Shown here: in pieces, positions 41,393-51,392 of the stretch
Numbering within the stretch: the stretch's first letter is position 1
How the letters are laid out: each line of letters begins with the position of its first letter
From: CAYGLF01 sp964350945
GTDB taxonomy: Bacteria; Chlamydiota; Chlamydiia; Chlamydiales; JAAZZY01
Reading direction: 5' to 3'
Length of the DNA: 64,000 bases
Assembly (NCBI GenBank): GCA_964350945.1
Contig: CAYGLF010000007.1
Coordinates: forward strand, 1-64,000
Program-made: the position numbers and the translations under genes
Notes under the pieces: generated by a model
Told to the model about the DNA's origin: nothing
Database searches by the model: none
Seen by the model: only the letters and a program-made list of their open reading frames with translations

Positions 41393-43233
41393 TTCGACTT
41401 TTACTATTTGTATTCATTTTCTCGTGTGGCCCTTTTTTGAGCGCATCAAATAAGAAAGACAATATCGATGCCTCTAACGCAGGTCGATATTCTAAAGATG
41501 CTCAAAAATTTGGCACGGGTAAGCTTAGTGGAATGCATCAGCTGTTTAATTCGAAAAGCCCAGGGAATCAAGAAGTGGTCGAGCTGGGATTTCAAAAAAT
41601 CAATATGGATGATTTTCTACCCAAAGAAGACAGAGGAAAGCGTCTTGATCCTGAAGCAGCAGAGAAGAAATCTCAAACACAGGATTTTATTGGGAGCTCT
41701 TTGGAAAAAGATTTAGAGGGGTTTGTCCAGAGTTCTGATGATGCAAAAGAGTTTGAAGGCAGTGAATCTTTATTTTCTCTTTCTCGGGGGATTATGGATG
41801 ATCCATCCTCTCAATCAGGGATTTTGACAAAACCTGCAAAATACATTCCGGATACAGACAGCTCTGAAACATGCATAGAGCCAGGTGTGTATCAGACATA
41901 TATTAAAATGAATTTGCATGTGGATGTGAAAACTAAGCAGATTCCAGAGAAAATCTGGGTATGCCAAGGGCATCACATTGAAAAAGATTGTAAAAACTCA
42001 AAAAAAGCAGATGAATTCCGAAAATCAAAACTTAAAGAGTTTAGAGAGAATATTAACGTTATAGAAAGCTCAGTGGAAGGAAATGTAGTGAAGCTAGGCC
42101 CTTATAAAAGGCAAGTGAGCATTCGCTATAAACACAAAGAGAGAGTTCCTTGTGATCAAGCTCATACGGAAGAGCATCTTGTAGATCAAAGCTATGAAGA
42201 AGATCGGTGGGAACCTGAAGACGAAGCCTTTTACAACAATTTAACCAACTCTTCCTATTGTAAACTCATCTCTGAAACACCTCTTTCTTTTGCCGATACA
42301 CGAGTTGTTGAAGGTAAGCCTGTATATAGAGAAAGGTGGAGCAAAAGACTTTGTTTTAATTGCGGTGCAGCAGGAAGTCCGGAGTGTCAAAAGTTAAGAG
42401 ATAGCAAGGGGACTTTGGTTGGGAAAGTTTGTTTAAGTGAGACTCCTCAGGGTCAATGCGAATCTTGGGAAAAGACGTATGAAATGCAGGGCTTAAAAAA
42501 GAGCCTTCAAGAGCGGGAAGTTCTTGCCAACGCTCATGATTTATGGGGAATTGATGGGGAATTCGATGATACCTATGAGAAAAACCGTGATTTTGGGGAG
42601 GTTCTTGCGACTATTTCGACTCTTACAGACGTAAAAGATGAAATTAAAAACCACGCGGAAGATTTAGGCCTTGAAACAAGGGTTTTTGCGGGGAGGGCGT
42701 TTAAGTGTAAGAAAAACTATTTGAACAACGTGTTTTATGATTGCTGCGGGAAATTAGATGGGGGCCTTATCAAAATGAATTTTGTAGACTGTAATAGCGA
42801 GGAAAAACACTTACAAAAGGCTCGAGAGGAAGGTCGTGTGGTGTGGATTGAGAAACAAAAAAATGTATCCTTAGAAGGCTGGACTGAAACGTGTAGTTAT
42901 TGTGTGTTCCCTACAAGACTTTCAAGAGTCGTACAAGAGCATGCGCGTAAAAAGTTTGCTCATCTCTATTCTCGAAAGAAACCATGGGGGACCTTAAAAA
43001 AACCAAATTGCTCGGGGATTTCTTTGGAGCAACTGACCAGCTTAAATTTTGAAGAAATTGATTTAAGTGAGGTGATTGGGGAATTGAAGGGAAAAATTAC
43101 TCAATCAGAGCTTTCTAAAAAGCTAAATAGAGCAACCCAATCTATTTCTTCGGAAAATATGCAGAAAAAAGCCGAAGAAGCCATGCAGCGCATGCCGAAG
43201 ATGAATTCAAAAATCAAGCAGGTGTCTCTATGA
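41389..43233 (+). CDS. traN: TraN mating-pair stabilisation protein
   Basis: The 614-residue product has a signal peptide and a large cysteine-rich part (CKLISET, LCFNCGAAGSPEC, CKKNYLNNVFYDCCGK, CSYCVFPTRL) in the TraN pattern. TraN in the outer membrane contacts recipient cells. F TraN is 602 residues. The ATG at 41389 overlaps the traU stop, and the open frame upstream (from 41314) lies within traU. Confidence 0.88.
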   Translation: MIRLLLFVFIFSCGPFLSASNKKDNIDASNAGRYSKDAQKFGTGKLSGMHQLFNSKSPGNQEVVELGFQKINMDDFLPKEDRGKRLDPEAAEKKSQTQDFIGSSLEKDLEGFVQSSDDAKEFEGSESLFSLSRGIMDDPSSQSGILTKPAKYIPDTDSSETCIEPGVYQTYIKMNLHVDVKTKQIPEKIWVCQGHHIEKDCKNSKKADEFRKSKLKEFRENINVIESSVEGNVVKLGPYKRQVSIRYKHKERVPCDQAHTEEHLVDQSYEEDRWEPEDEAFYNNLTNSSYCKLISETPLSFADTRVVEGKPVYRERWSKRLCFNCGAAGSPECQKLRDSKGTLVGKVCLSETPQGQCESWEKTYEMQGLKKSLQEREVLANAHDLWGIDGEFDDTYEKNRDFGEVLATISTLTDVKDEIKNHAEDLGLETRVFAGRAFKCKKNYLNNVFYDCCGKLDGGLIKMNFVDCNSEEKHLQKAREEGRVVWIEKQKNVSLEGWTETCSYCVFPTRLSRVVQEHARKKFAHLYSRKKPWGTLKKPNCSGISLEQLTSLNFEEIDLSEVIGELKGKITQSELSKKLNRATQSISSENMQKKAEEAMQRMPKMNSKIKQVSL

Positions 43234-43994
43234 AGATGTTATTATTTTTACTATTTGTTCTTGGGTCTTCAAATTTATTTGCGATTGACTCTTGGTATCA
43301 ACAAAAACGCAGAGGTTGGTATTACTTTGAAGAGTCTTCTAAAATGGTAGATGAACAGAAAAACCCCGATCAACTCCCTCGGATTTCCCCCGAGCGGGCA
43401 GTTGAAATGATAGAAGAAGAAAAAGAAAAGACACATAAATTTCTTTGTTTGGCTTTGGTTCAACCGTCACATGAAAATGTGGCTCTTTACTTGAAACAAC
43501 AGAAAAAAATGATAGATCAAAGTGCTCGGTTTGCGTCTTCTTGGAAGGGTTCTTTTATTTCTAATCCAGAACTTGGATATTCCTTACCACAAAGTGACTA
43601 TGCCAATCGGGTGAGTAAAATGAAGGAAGAGCAAGATCGCTCGAATCGTTTGAAAGAAGTTAAGAAGGAACATTTCTTAGTCTTTTTATTTAATGGTAAT
43701 GAATTTGAATCAAAAGAAGCTGCAGAGGTTGTCCTCAGACTCTCTAAGCTTGGGGAATGGCGAGTTGAAGCTCTTTCAATGGACGGGGTAGGGGTGAAGG
43801 AATTCCCTCAATTCACCCTTGATCAAGGGTTTGCAAGAAGAGCTAATATCAAAAGAACGCCGGCCTTGTATCTTGTTCAGCCCACTGAAAATTATATAAT
43901 CCCTGTTGCTTCAGGGTTAATTGATTATGAAAGTATAGAAAAAAATATAGACTTCCAAATCCAACGAAAAGGAGATTCGTATCATGCGCTTTAA
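43230..43994 (+). CDS. traF: TraF thioredoxin-like pilus assembly protein
   Basis: The 254-residue product has a signal peptide, a WYQQKRRGWYYFEE block typical of TraF, and a C-terminal thioredoxin-like fold (VFLFNGNEFES, IKRTPALYLVQP). It lacks a CxxC, as does F TraF. It probably assists TraH and TraW in pilus assembly. It overlaps traN by 4 and traH by 11 bases. Confidence 0.87.
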   Translation: MKMLLFLLFVLGSSNLFAIDSWYQQKRRGWYYFEESSKMVDEQKNPDQLPRISPERAVEMIEEEKEKTHKFLCLALVQPSHENVALYLKQQKKMIDQSARFASSWKGSFISNPELGYSLPQSDYANRVSKMKEEQDRSNRLKEVKKEHFLVFLFNGNEFESKEAAEVVLRLSKLGEWRVEALSMDGVGVKEFPQFTLDQGFARRANIKRTPALYLVQPTENYIIPVASGLIDYESIEKNIDFQIQRKGDSYHAL

Positions 43995-45396
43995 AATCCG
44001 ACTAATTTTAATGGGACTTTGTATACCTGGTTTTGCTTTTAGCGGGACTCAACATGATTTCGATAGTACGATTAAGCAGTGGATGGGCAAGTTCAATGCT
44101 GTAAGCACTCACAATCAAGCAGATGCTTTTAAATCTCAGATGGGTTTTCACCTAATAGGAGGCCAAGGGATGGTGCGTCCTGTTGTAGAAGACTTTACTC
44201 CTTTCCACATTGAATTCCCTAGGTTTTCAGCGGGCTGTGGAGGCATCGACTATACAACTGGAGGCGTACATATGGCTAACGGTGAAGAGATGATCAAATC
44301 ATTTAAAAGCATAGCTAGCAACGGCGCCTGCTATGCTTTTAACTTGGGACTTCAGGTTATTTCTCCTCAAATAGCAGCGGCAACGAAAGATATTCAACAT
44401 ATGGCAAACCAGCTTAACAGTATTAACATTAACTCTTGTGAGGTTTCTAAATCTATCGTTCAGGCCCTCATGCCAAACATCGAAAGATCTTCCCAGATTA
44501 TCTGTTCTGAAGCGGCTGTGACCAACTCTCATGTAGATAGCTATATTCGCGCTAAACACAAATGCGATACCAACAGTGCTTTTGAAGATAAGGTTCTTAA
44601 GGAGGTTCGTGAGGGCCAGCCTGATTTTGTGGTTGGTGAGTATAATGTAGCTTGGGAGGCTTTAAAGAAGTCTCGCATTGATGATGAGCTAACCAAGTTT
44701 CTATTTATGAATATTACGGGGTCCATTGTAGTGTCTAAGGACAATTATAAGGATAATAGCGGAGAACTCGCTGTCCGCCGTAAAGTGACCGTTTACCCTC
44801 CTAAAGTAAAAACGGCCCTTGATAGCATTTTGTATGGGGGGAAGCTTACCCAAGCTTACCAACTTGAAAAAGGCCCCGATGGCCAATACCTCGAATTAGA
44901 CATGAAAATGTCTGATCTAGAGATCCCTTTTTCTCAATGCTGGAAAACAAAAATATATAAGCAGTTAAGGTCTTTGGCGGACAAATTTGATAGTGAATCA
45001 AGAGGAAGCCGTTCAGAACTTCTAAGTGACCAAGACAAAGAGTTACTAGACTCCACCAAGCTCCCAGTAGGAAGCATGATGACGCTTATGAGCCAGTGGT
45101 CAGGTAAAGCGATGGATTTAGCATCTCTTAATGACTGCGCTGAGATTATAGCCTGTGAGCGTCTTTGTGAGTTTATACACGCTGTGTTGGGTAATATTCG
45201 TAGTAGTGTGGGAGCTCTAGAAACCATTCATATGGATGGATCCTTAGAAGAATATAGCAAAAGTCTTTCTGAGATAGAGGTCACCATCCGAGCATATGAA
45301 CAGCGCAATCTGCAGCAATTTCACAGTAAACAAAAACAGGTCCAATACCTTCTTGATTTCGAAAGAAATTTAAGAGAAAAAAGCAGAGGTGTTTGA
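43984..45396 (+). CDS. traH: TraH pilus assembly protein
   Basis: The 470-residue product has a signal peptide and the TraH arrangement: FPRFSAGCGGIDYTTGGVHM near residue 82, GACYAFNLGLQVISPQIAAA near 118, INSCEVSKSIVQAL near 155, and a helical C-terminus. F TraH is 458 residues and joins TraF and TraU at the pilus assembly site. It overlaps traG by one base. Confidence 0.9.
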   Translation: MRFKIRLILMGLCIPGFAFSGTQHDFDSTIKQWMGKFNAVSTHNQADAFKSQMGFHLIGGQGMVRPVVEDFTPFHIEFPRFSAGCGGIDYTTGGVHMANGEEMIKSFKSIASNGACYAFNLGLQVISPQIAAATKDIQHMANQLNSININSCEVSKSIVQALMPNIERSSQIICSEAAVTNSHVDSYIRAKHKCDTNSAFEDKVLKEVREGQPDFVVGEYNVAWEALKKSRIDDELTKFLFMNITGSIVVSKDNYKDNSGELAVRRKVTVYPPKVKTALDSILYGGKLTQAYQLEKGPDGQYLELDMKMSDLEIPFSQCWKTKIYKQLRSLADKFDSESRGSRSELLSDQDKELLDSTKLPVGSMMTLMSQWSGKAMDLASLNDCAEIIACERLCEFIHAVLGNIRSSVGALETIHMDGSLEEYSKSLSEIEVTIRAYEQRNLQQFHSKQKQVQYLLDFERNLREKSRGV

Positions 45397-48275
45397 TGCG
45401 AAAAGGTAATTTTAAACGTTTTTTCCCAGCGCTTGTTATTTTGGGTGTATTTATTTCCACCTCAAACCTAAGTGCTGGCACGTGGGAGATCCATACTTTT
45501 GGAGGAGGAGAACTTCTCACCTCTGTATTTAATATGGTCAAATTGATCTTGTATGGGAATAGTAAAACGGGGCTAGGCGCCGCTTTTGCAGGTTTTACAA
45601 GGATTATCTGTGCTCTGGGGGCTGTTTCTTGCGTTGTTATGATTATTTATAAGCAAAGCCCAGGTTTTATCTTTAAGAGCTTCCTTCTTCCGGCTTTTTT
45701 TATTCTCAATGTATTGCTGCTTCCCAGAACTAGTATTGTGATCCATGATGATGCTATTCGAAATTCCACAACAACACAGGTTTCTTCGATAAGTGTTGTC
45801 AATGATGTCCCCTTTTTATACGGGGCATTTCTATCTCTTCTCAGTGAATTAAGCTATGGTTTCACAAAATTACTTGAGCAGTGCACCCACCAAGTTAATG
45901 ATCAGATTTATAACTGGACAGGTCGTATTTATGCGGGGGAATATGCTCTTCGTTTAAAAACGGGGGATATTTTTAATAAGGACTTTGAAACAAATTTCAG
46001 AGAATTCTGCCGCAGTTGTGTTTGGAATGACCTGGAGCGAGGCCTATACTCACGTAAAGATTTAATCCAAAGTAACGATCTGTTGGGGTTTTTAAAAGAG
46101 AGGACGTCGTCCCTTAATACAGTCAACTACCAATCGTTTGACCAAGATAACGGAGGTGAGCGTGAATTTCTAACCTGTCGTGAAGCTATTTCTACAATGT
46201 CAGGATCTCTTGCATCTAAAAATGCATTACAGAAAGCTGGCTCTTTTATTCAAAACTACTTGCCAACATCAACTCCTACAACCCAGCAAGCACTCCAGAA
46301 CTCTTTGAAAGGTCAGTTAAGCCCTCAAGAGAGCGATCTTAATTTTCTTTTGGGTAAAAGCCAGGCTAATAGTTTAAGCAACCTCAGATCTCAAAGTGGG
46401 ATTATCCAAATCCTAAAAGAAGAATTGCCTGGGACTCAAGCCTCCTTTACAGCTCGACGCGCGGAGGCTCAAAATCGTGTAGGGATGAAAACAACGGGAG
46501 CTATTGCAGCTAGTACCTTGGTGACTATGAAGAATGTATTTGAAGCATTAATCTATTTTTCTTTCCCGCTCGTTTGTTTGTTTTCCTTGGTTCCAGGTAT
46601 GTACAAGCTGTTTCTATCGTGGTTGAAGGCGTGTATTTGGATTGCGACGCTGGCTCCGTTTTATGTCATTATCAATTCCATTTTGATGTTTATTTGGAAT
46701 AAGAAAAAAGAGTTGATGTTTGGTCTTCAAACAGATTTAACGTTGTCAACATACGATGGGCTCGTGGATTTATATGACTCGATGGAAGCAATTTCAGCTC
46801 TTGCGATTGGGTCTATTTTTACAATATCTCTACTTCTAACACGCTCTGGGTTTGAAGGGCTAAGCCATGCGCTCCCCTCAATGTTTTCTTCAGGGCAGTC
46901 TGCTGCACAATCAGCGGCTGCAGAGACCGTTAGCGGGAACTATAGCTTTGGGAATGTGAGCCTTGATAATGCTCACGCCCACAATTACGATGCTTTTAAA
47001 CAAAACTACGGAGGCTCTTTCAGCCAAGATGTGATGAGTGTTAATGAAGGCTCTCAATCTATGACTTATGATCTTTCAAATGACGAGATGTATCTGCATC
47101 AAGAGAATTCACGACTTAGAGATTCTATTTCTCAGACAGATACGTTCAGCAGCTCTGTCCAGAATCAACTTTCGAGCACAGAAACTGCTGTTCAAGAGGA
47201 GAGTTCTAACTTTTTAGAGTCTGCTTCTGATTCAGCAAATCATGCAGTTGGAATGATGGAAGCTTACGGGATGCAAAAGCAGCAAGGGCACACGCTTTCT
47301 TCTTCAGAATCTTCAGGAGCGAATCAAACTTTTCAAGAAATTGACAATCTTGCTCAAGAGTATAGTAAGACTCACAATGTTTCTTATGACAATGCCATTC
47401 GCGAGATGGTAGAGGTAGGAGCTAAAATCCCCCTACTTAAAACAGGGTTCTCTATTGGTGGTAGTGAGTCGTCTCAGGTTTCCGATGCAAATGGTCAATC
47501 TGAAAGATATTCCCAGGCGGAGACGTTTACAAATCTTATCCAAAAGGCAAGTAATTTCTCCTCTTCTGAAATTGGTAACGTCCTTAATACTTCCGATTCG
47601 CGCAAGCACGAAGATTTTTCTCAAAGTTGGAACAAGACAGCTTCTTTATCTGATCAGCTACGGGCATCTTATAGTCAGCAAGAAAGTCTTTCTCAACTAC
47701 AAGGCGACCTGCAAAGTGACAATGTTTCAGTAAATCGTAACCTAGATCAGCAATTTGTTAATTATGTGAGTGATCAATACGATGGGGATGTCGGGCTTGT
47801 TAATAAAACCCTGAACGCGGCCCCAACAGATCCTGGGAAAAAACAGCACATAGATAACTTTGTTGCTAGTTATAAGCCCGCTCCTATTGAAGGCACAGCC
47901 CCGTCTGTACAAGATAGCTATAGGCAATCAAGAGCTCCTATTGAGAAGGCAGGAGCGCCTCTTCAAGGGATCGAGGCATATTCTGTTGCAGAGGAGGTCG
48001 TCGGAGACCTACATAACGCCCCCAGAAAAATTGACCATCAATTAGAGCGCCTTCAACAGAAAGGATCAGACCCACAAATAAGTTCTCAAAAACAAAAACT
48101 CACTGAGGATGGGGCTGTTCTTCAAAAGGAAAGTGACGAGGCTTCTCACCTCAAGAATTTCAAAAAATCGATCCCAGGGAAACTATTAGGAGCCTCCATG
48201 GATGTAGGGTCTAAGTTGGTTGGGTCTATTGTAAATAAAGGGATTCATCACTATGGACAAGAGGATAAAGAATGA
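45396..48275 (+). CDS. traG: TraG mating-pair stabilisation and pilus assembly protein
   Basis: The 959-residue product has the F TraG plan: a signal-like N-terminus, several spans in the first 490 residues (around 50-105 and 370-480), then a long soluble C-terminal part rich in Ser, Gln and Asn (about 500-940). F TraG is 938 residues; its C-terminal part takes part in entry exclusion or mating stabilisation. The ATG overlaps the traH stop (TGATG). The C-terminal part has low complexity and probably evolves quickly. Confidence 0.9.
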   Translation: MRKGNFKRFFPALVILGVFISTSNLSAGTWEIHTFGGGELLTSVFNMVKLILYGNSKTGLGAAFAGFTRIICALGAVSCVVMIIYKQSPGFIFKSFLLPAFFILNVLLLPRTSIVIHDDAIRNSTTTQVSSISVVNDVPFLYGAFLSLLSELSYGFTKLLEQCTHQVNDQIYNWTGRIYAGEYALRLKTGDIFNKDFETNFREFCRSCVWNDLERGLYSRKDLIQSNDLLGFLKERTSSLNTVNYQSFDQDNGGEREFLTCREAISTMSGSLASKNALQKAGSFIQNYLPTSTPTTQQALQNSLKGQLSPQESDLNFLLGKSQANSLSNLRSQSGIIQILKEELPGTQASFTARRAEAQNRVGMKTTGAIAASTLVTMKNVFEALIYFSFPLVCLFSLVPGMYKLFLSWLKACIWIATLAPFYVIINSILMFIWNKKKELMFGLQTDLTLSTYDGLVDLYDSMEAISALAIGSIFTISLLLTRSGFEGLSHALPSMFSSGQSAAQSAAAETVSGNYSFGNVSLDNAHAHNYDAFKQNYGGSFSQDVMSVNEGSQSMTYDLSNDEMYLHQENSRLRDSISQTDTFSSSVQNQLSSTETAVQEESSNFLESASDSANHAVGMMEAYGMQKQQGHTLSSSESSGANQTFQEIDNLAQEYSKTHNVSYDNAIREMVEVGAKIPLLKTGFSIGGSESSQVSDANGQSERYSQAETFTNLIQKASNFSSSEIGNVLNTSDSRKHEDFSQSWNKTASLSDQLRASYSQQESLSQLQGDLQSDNVSVNRNLDQQFVNYVSDQYDGDVGLVNKTLNAAPTDPGKKQHIDNFVASYKPAPIEGTAPSVQDSYRQSRAPIEKAGAPLQGIEAYSVAEEVVGDLHNAPRKIDHQLERLQQKGSDPQISSQKQKLTEDGAVLQKESDEASHLKNFKKSIPGKLLGASMDVGSKLVGSIVNKGIHHYGQEDKE

Positions 48276-49978
48276 ATATGATGAAAGATATTGCTGCTGG
48301 AGGCCAAACATGGGCGCACTCTGTGCGTATGATTCGTCAAGTCTTTAAGATTGTCTCTATTGCCTCACTCTCCATTTCCATTCTTTTTTTTATTGTTACC
48401 TTCTCTCTAAAAACTTCCAAAAGGGATTGCCTCTCTGTTTACTACAGCACGAAAGCTGCAATTTATAAAACGATTGGGGAGCCTCTATCGGTAAGCCCTT
48501 CTTTCTGGAAGGCTGTTCATGGGAGAGGAAACCCTCGTTCTATCCCTCCAAATCTTGTCCTAGAAACAACAATCCCTTATTTGAGTTACATGTGGCTCTC
48601 GCTCAAAACGGCTTTATTCTATTTCTATGTTTCCTTTTCCTCTCTGTTTGGGATCTTTCTCTTTTTCTTCATGTTCAAGGGTAAATTCTCCAAAAAAAAA
48701 GAACACCTTTCAGGAATAAAGATATTATCAGACGTTGCTTTGACGAGAAAACTCAAACTGATGCGCAAGTCTTCTGACATACGGCTTGGCTCAGTTCCGC
48801 TCCTCAAGGGAGCTGAAAGTAAACACATGCTTATTAGCGGAACAACGGGGTCGGGGAAATCGAATTGTTTGAATCAGTTGCTTTTGCAGATTAGAAAGAG
48901 AGGCGACCGTGCTGTTATTGTGGATACGACATCTTCTTTTACATCTAGCTTTTACCGAGAGGGGAAAGATATTTTATTAAACCCTTACGACTCTAGAAGC
49001 GCTCGTTGGCAACCTTGGTGTGAGTGCGACAAAGATTACCACTACGAGCAACTCGTTAATAGTTTGATCCCCAGTATGCATCATCCGGACGATTTTTTTT
49101 CAGAAGCTGGACGCGCGGTGGTTTATTCGGCATTAAGAAAGGCGGGATCTAGGGGAGATTATGATATTGAAGAATTCGTCACCTCAATGCTTAGAAAATC
49201 TATTACTGAGCTGTACGAGGATTTGAAAGATACGGATGCCGCTGTTTATGTCGACCCAAAGGCAGATAAAACAGCTGCTTCTATACGAGCCACGATAGCC
49301 AACAGTCTTAGACACTTCAGGCCCCTCAAAAAAACAAAAGAACCTTTTTCTATAAGAGATTGGATTCTTACAGATACTTCAGAGGACCCCTGGTTGTTCA
49401 TTTCTTGTACGACAGAGCAGAGGCGCTCTATTAATCGATTGATGTCTGTGTGGTTCTCAGTAGCCATTAATGCAATGAAGGCCAAATCCTTGGAGAAGGG
49501 GACATCTAAGATTTGGTTTATTATTGATGAATTACAGTCCTTACAGAAACTAGAGTATTTAGAAGAGTCGTTGGCGGAGCTTAACAAGTATGGGGGTTGT
49601 ATTGTGATTGCCACTCAAGATGTATCTCAAATAGATAAATTGTATGGGGCGCATTCCACTAAAACGATCATTAATCTTTGTGGGACCAAGCTTTGCTTTC
49701 GCCAAGAGGACCCTGATATCGCCCGAAGGATGTCCCGGTTTTTTGGAGAAAGAGAATTTAAAGAAGTCCAAGAAGGGCTATCCTATGGGGCTCATGAAAT
49801 GCGCGATGGGGTCAGCTTGTCAACTATAGAGAAGACCAAGCCCACAGTAGCGCCCACAAAAATACTAGAGCTAAAAGATCTAGAGGCTTTTATAAAGCTT
49901 CCTGGGGGGATCCCTGCAGCTAAAACACGGTTTAAATATCAAAAAATGCACCCATTAACAGATGGCTTTAAAATCTAA
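48272..49978 (+). CDS. traD: TraD coupling protein (VirD4-like)
   Basis: The 568-residue product has two N-terminal spans (about residues 25-48 and 110-135) and the coupling-protein motor: Walker A ISGTTGSGKSNCLNQ near residue 190, and Walker B IWFIIDELQSLQKLE. It would bring the relaxase-DNA complex to the channel. GAGG precedes the ATG, which overlaps traG by 4 bases. It ends the operon. Because coupling proteins also recruit protein substrates, the cargo genes that follow directly could encode exported proteins. Confidence 0.92.
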   Translation: MNMMKDIAAGGQTWAHSVRMIRQVFKIVSIASLSISILFFIVTFSLKTSKRDCLSVYYSTKAAIYKTIGEPLSVSPSFWKAVHGRGNPRSIPPNLVLETTIPYLSYMWLSLKTALFYFYVSFSSLFGIFLFFFMFKGKFSKKKEHLSGIKILSDVALTRKLKLMRKSSDIRLGSVPLLKGAESKHMLISGTTGSGKSNCLNQLLLQIRKRGDRAVIVDTTSSFTSSFYREGKDILLNPYDSRSARWQPWCECDKDYHYEQLVNSLIPSMHHPDDFFSEAGRAVVYSALRKAGSRGDYDIEEFVTSMLRKSITELYEDLKDTDAAVYVDPKADKTAASIRATIANSLRHFRPLKKTKEPFSIRDWILTDTSEDPWLFISCTTEQRRSINRLMSVWFSVAINAMKAKSLEKGTSKIWFIIDELQSLQKLEYLEESLAELNKYGGCIVIATQDVSQIDKLYGAHSTKTIINLCGTKLCFRQEDPDIARRMSRFFGEREFKEVQEGLSYGAHEMRDGVSLSTIEKTKPTVAPTKILELKDLEAFIKLPGGIPAAKTRFKYQKMHPLTDGFKI

Positions 49979-50001
49979 AAAACTTAACAAGGAGAAGATA
50001 C

Positions 50002-50865
50002 ATGCAAATTTCAGGAGTAACAACTATAATGCAGTCATTTGATAGCTCAGAGATTTCAGAGGAAGATCAATGGTGGAGGCCTCAAGAGTGCGCCATGATC
50101 ATGGTTCCGCCCGAGCCTAATCAACCCGAGCCTAATCCGCCTAACGAGGCTTCTAAGCTATTGAAACGAGCATTTCAAAAATTAGATCTAACATTTATCA
50201 AACAAATCCTTATATCTTTCGATCAAACAGATCCCAATATAGAGATCCTGACATCTCCTGATTTTTGCATCAAATTAGAGATGTGGAAGATTCTAGGCCC
50301 CGAGGAGAAATGGTCCGATTCGGTTCATAATATCTTGAAAAAGTCTCATCTTCCTAAAAAGGGTCAACTGATAACAGAGAGACTTTTTGAACTTGCTACT
50401 TCGATTACAAGTTCCTTGTCTGTTGTTGAACTTACTGCTTCCGTTGCAAAAACTATGTTTAAATGCTTCTCTCCAGGAGATAATTTAGAAGAAGATTTTG
50501 AACCAACCCCCATTGGGCTTTTTGAATTAGCAGTGGAGCTCGGTGATACAGACCTTTTCAATCTTTTGTTTGAAAAGGGAGCTTGTTTTGATCCTTTTGA
50601 TTGGGAATCAGTTTCTTTTTTCGACAAAGATTCATTTGAAGAAAAAGACGCAGAAATAATCGATTTAGCTCTTTCTAAGGGGTTCCGCATGGAAGATTTG
50701 TTAAATGCTGATGAAACGCTCGAAGATATCCTAGAGAATGGGCCCCCTCAGGTTCGTCTATTCTTGAATTCAAAAGGGTTTACTACTACAGATTATTTAA
50801 TGAATTACGGAATACCTCCAGGCTTTAGAAGACTTGAAGACACGTTCCCAGAAATGAGGTTATAA
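50002..50865 (+). CDS. divergent ankyrin-like protein, paralogue of 4343-5140
   Basis: The 287-residue product starts 23 bases after traD with AAGGAGAAG before its ATG, so it may be read from the tra transcript. A proline-rich repeat (PNQPEPNPPN) near residue 40 precedes a helical body. Its C-terminal half matches the product of 4343-5140 (LFELAVELGDTDLFNLLFEK and DLLNADETLEDILE). No signal peptide. The ankyrin-like helices suggest protein binding; a substrate of the neighbouring transfer system is a guess. Confidence 0.72.
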   Translation: MQISGVTTIMQSFDSSEISEEDQWWRPQECAMIMVPPEPNQPEPNPPNEASKLLKRAFQKLDLTFIKQILISFDQTDPNIEILTSPDFCIKLEMWKILGPEEKWSDSVHNILKKSHLPKKGQLITERLFELATSITSSLSVVELTASVAKTMFKCFSPGDNLEEDFEPTPIGLFELAVELGDTDLFNLLFEKGACFDPFDWESVSFFDKDSFEEKDAEIIDLALSKGFRMEDLLNADETLEDILENGPPQVRLFLNSKGFTTTDYLMNYGIPPGFRRLEDTFPEMRL

Positions 50866-50958
50866 GGGGATAATTATGTCAATTTAAAGAAGAGAAGTAA
50901 TTGATCCCTGCACTATCACGGGGAATTTTCAAATTTCAATGATAGGGAAATCATTAAA

Positions 50959-51321
50959 TCACTCATTTTGAGTGGGAGCTTTTTCATAAATTTCAGTTAC
51001 AATTAGGTTGTGGGTTCTTCTGATAACGTCAATTTTATGGTGGCTACAGTCACTCACATCATTGACATGTTCAAAGCAATAAAAGAGAAGTTTTTCTTTG
51101 CTCGACTTCTCTTCTATTTCGAATCTACAGTTTTTAACAATGGGATCATTCTTTTTCTTTTCCAGCCATTTAAAGCCCGTATTTTTAGCATCTTCTCTTT
51201 TTTTATATTCACAGAAAAGATCTTTATGGCCCAAACAAACCTGTACTTCTTCGATCTCAGTTAAGATAAGAGGTCTGGAAATCTTTTCAAGGGCGCCTAT
51301 TGAATTCATATGAAAGCTCAT
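50959..51321 (-). CDS. small unknown protein
   Basis: The 120-residue product is polar and has five cysteines with histidines nearby (CLGHKDLFC, FYCFEHVNDVSDCSHHK), which may be metal ligands. There is no signal peptide. The start has only a weak AAAG upstream, and a plus-strand frame covers part of the same bases, so the call is moderate. It lies between the ankyrin-like gene and a divergent gene on the plus strand. Confidence 0.5.
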   Translation of the reverse strand: MSFHMNSIGALEKISRPLILTEIEEVQVCLGHKDLFCEYKKREDAKNTGFKWLEKKKNDPIVKNCRFEIEEKSSKEKLLFYCFEHVNDVSDCSHHKIDVIRRTHNLIVTEIYEKAPTQNE

Positions 51322-51392
51322 CTTTAAAAATTCTTTACATAATTTTATTGCTTCTCATAAGATTTAAGCAATCAAAATTATGGTGGTCTGTT

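Noticed and set aside
51300..51392. N-terminal extension of the gene at 51393
   Set aside because: The TTG at 51300 has no ribosome site and would overlap the start of the divergent gene at 50959-51321.
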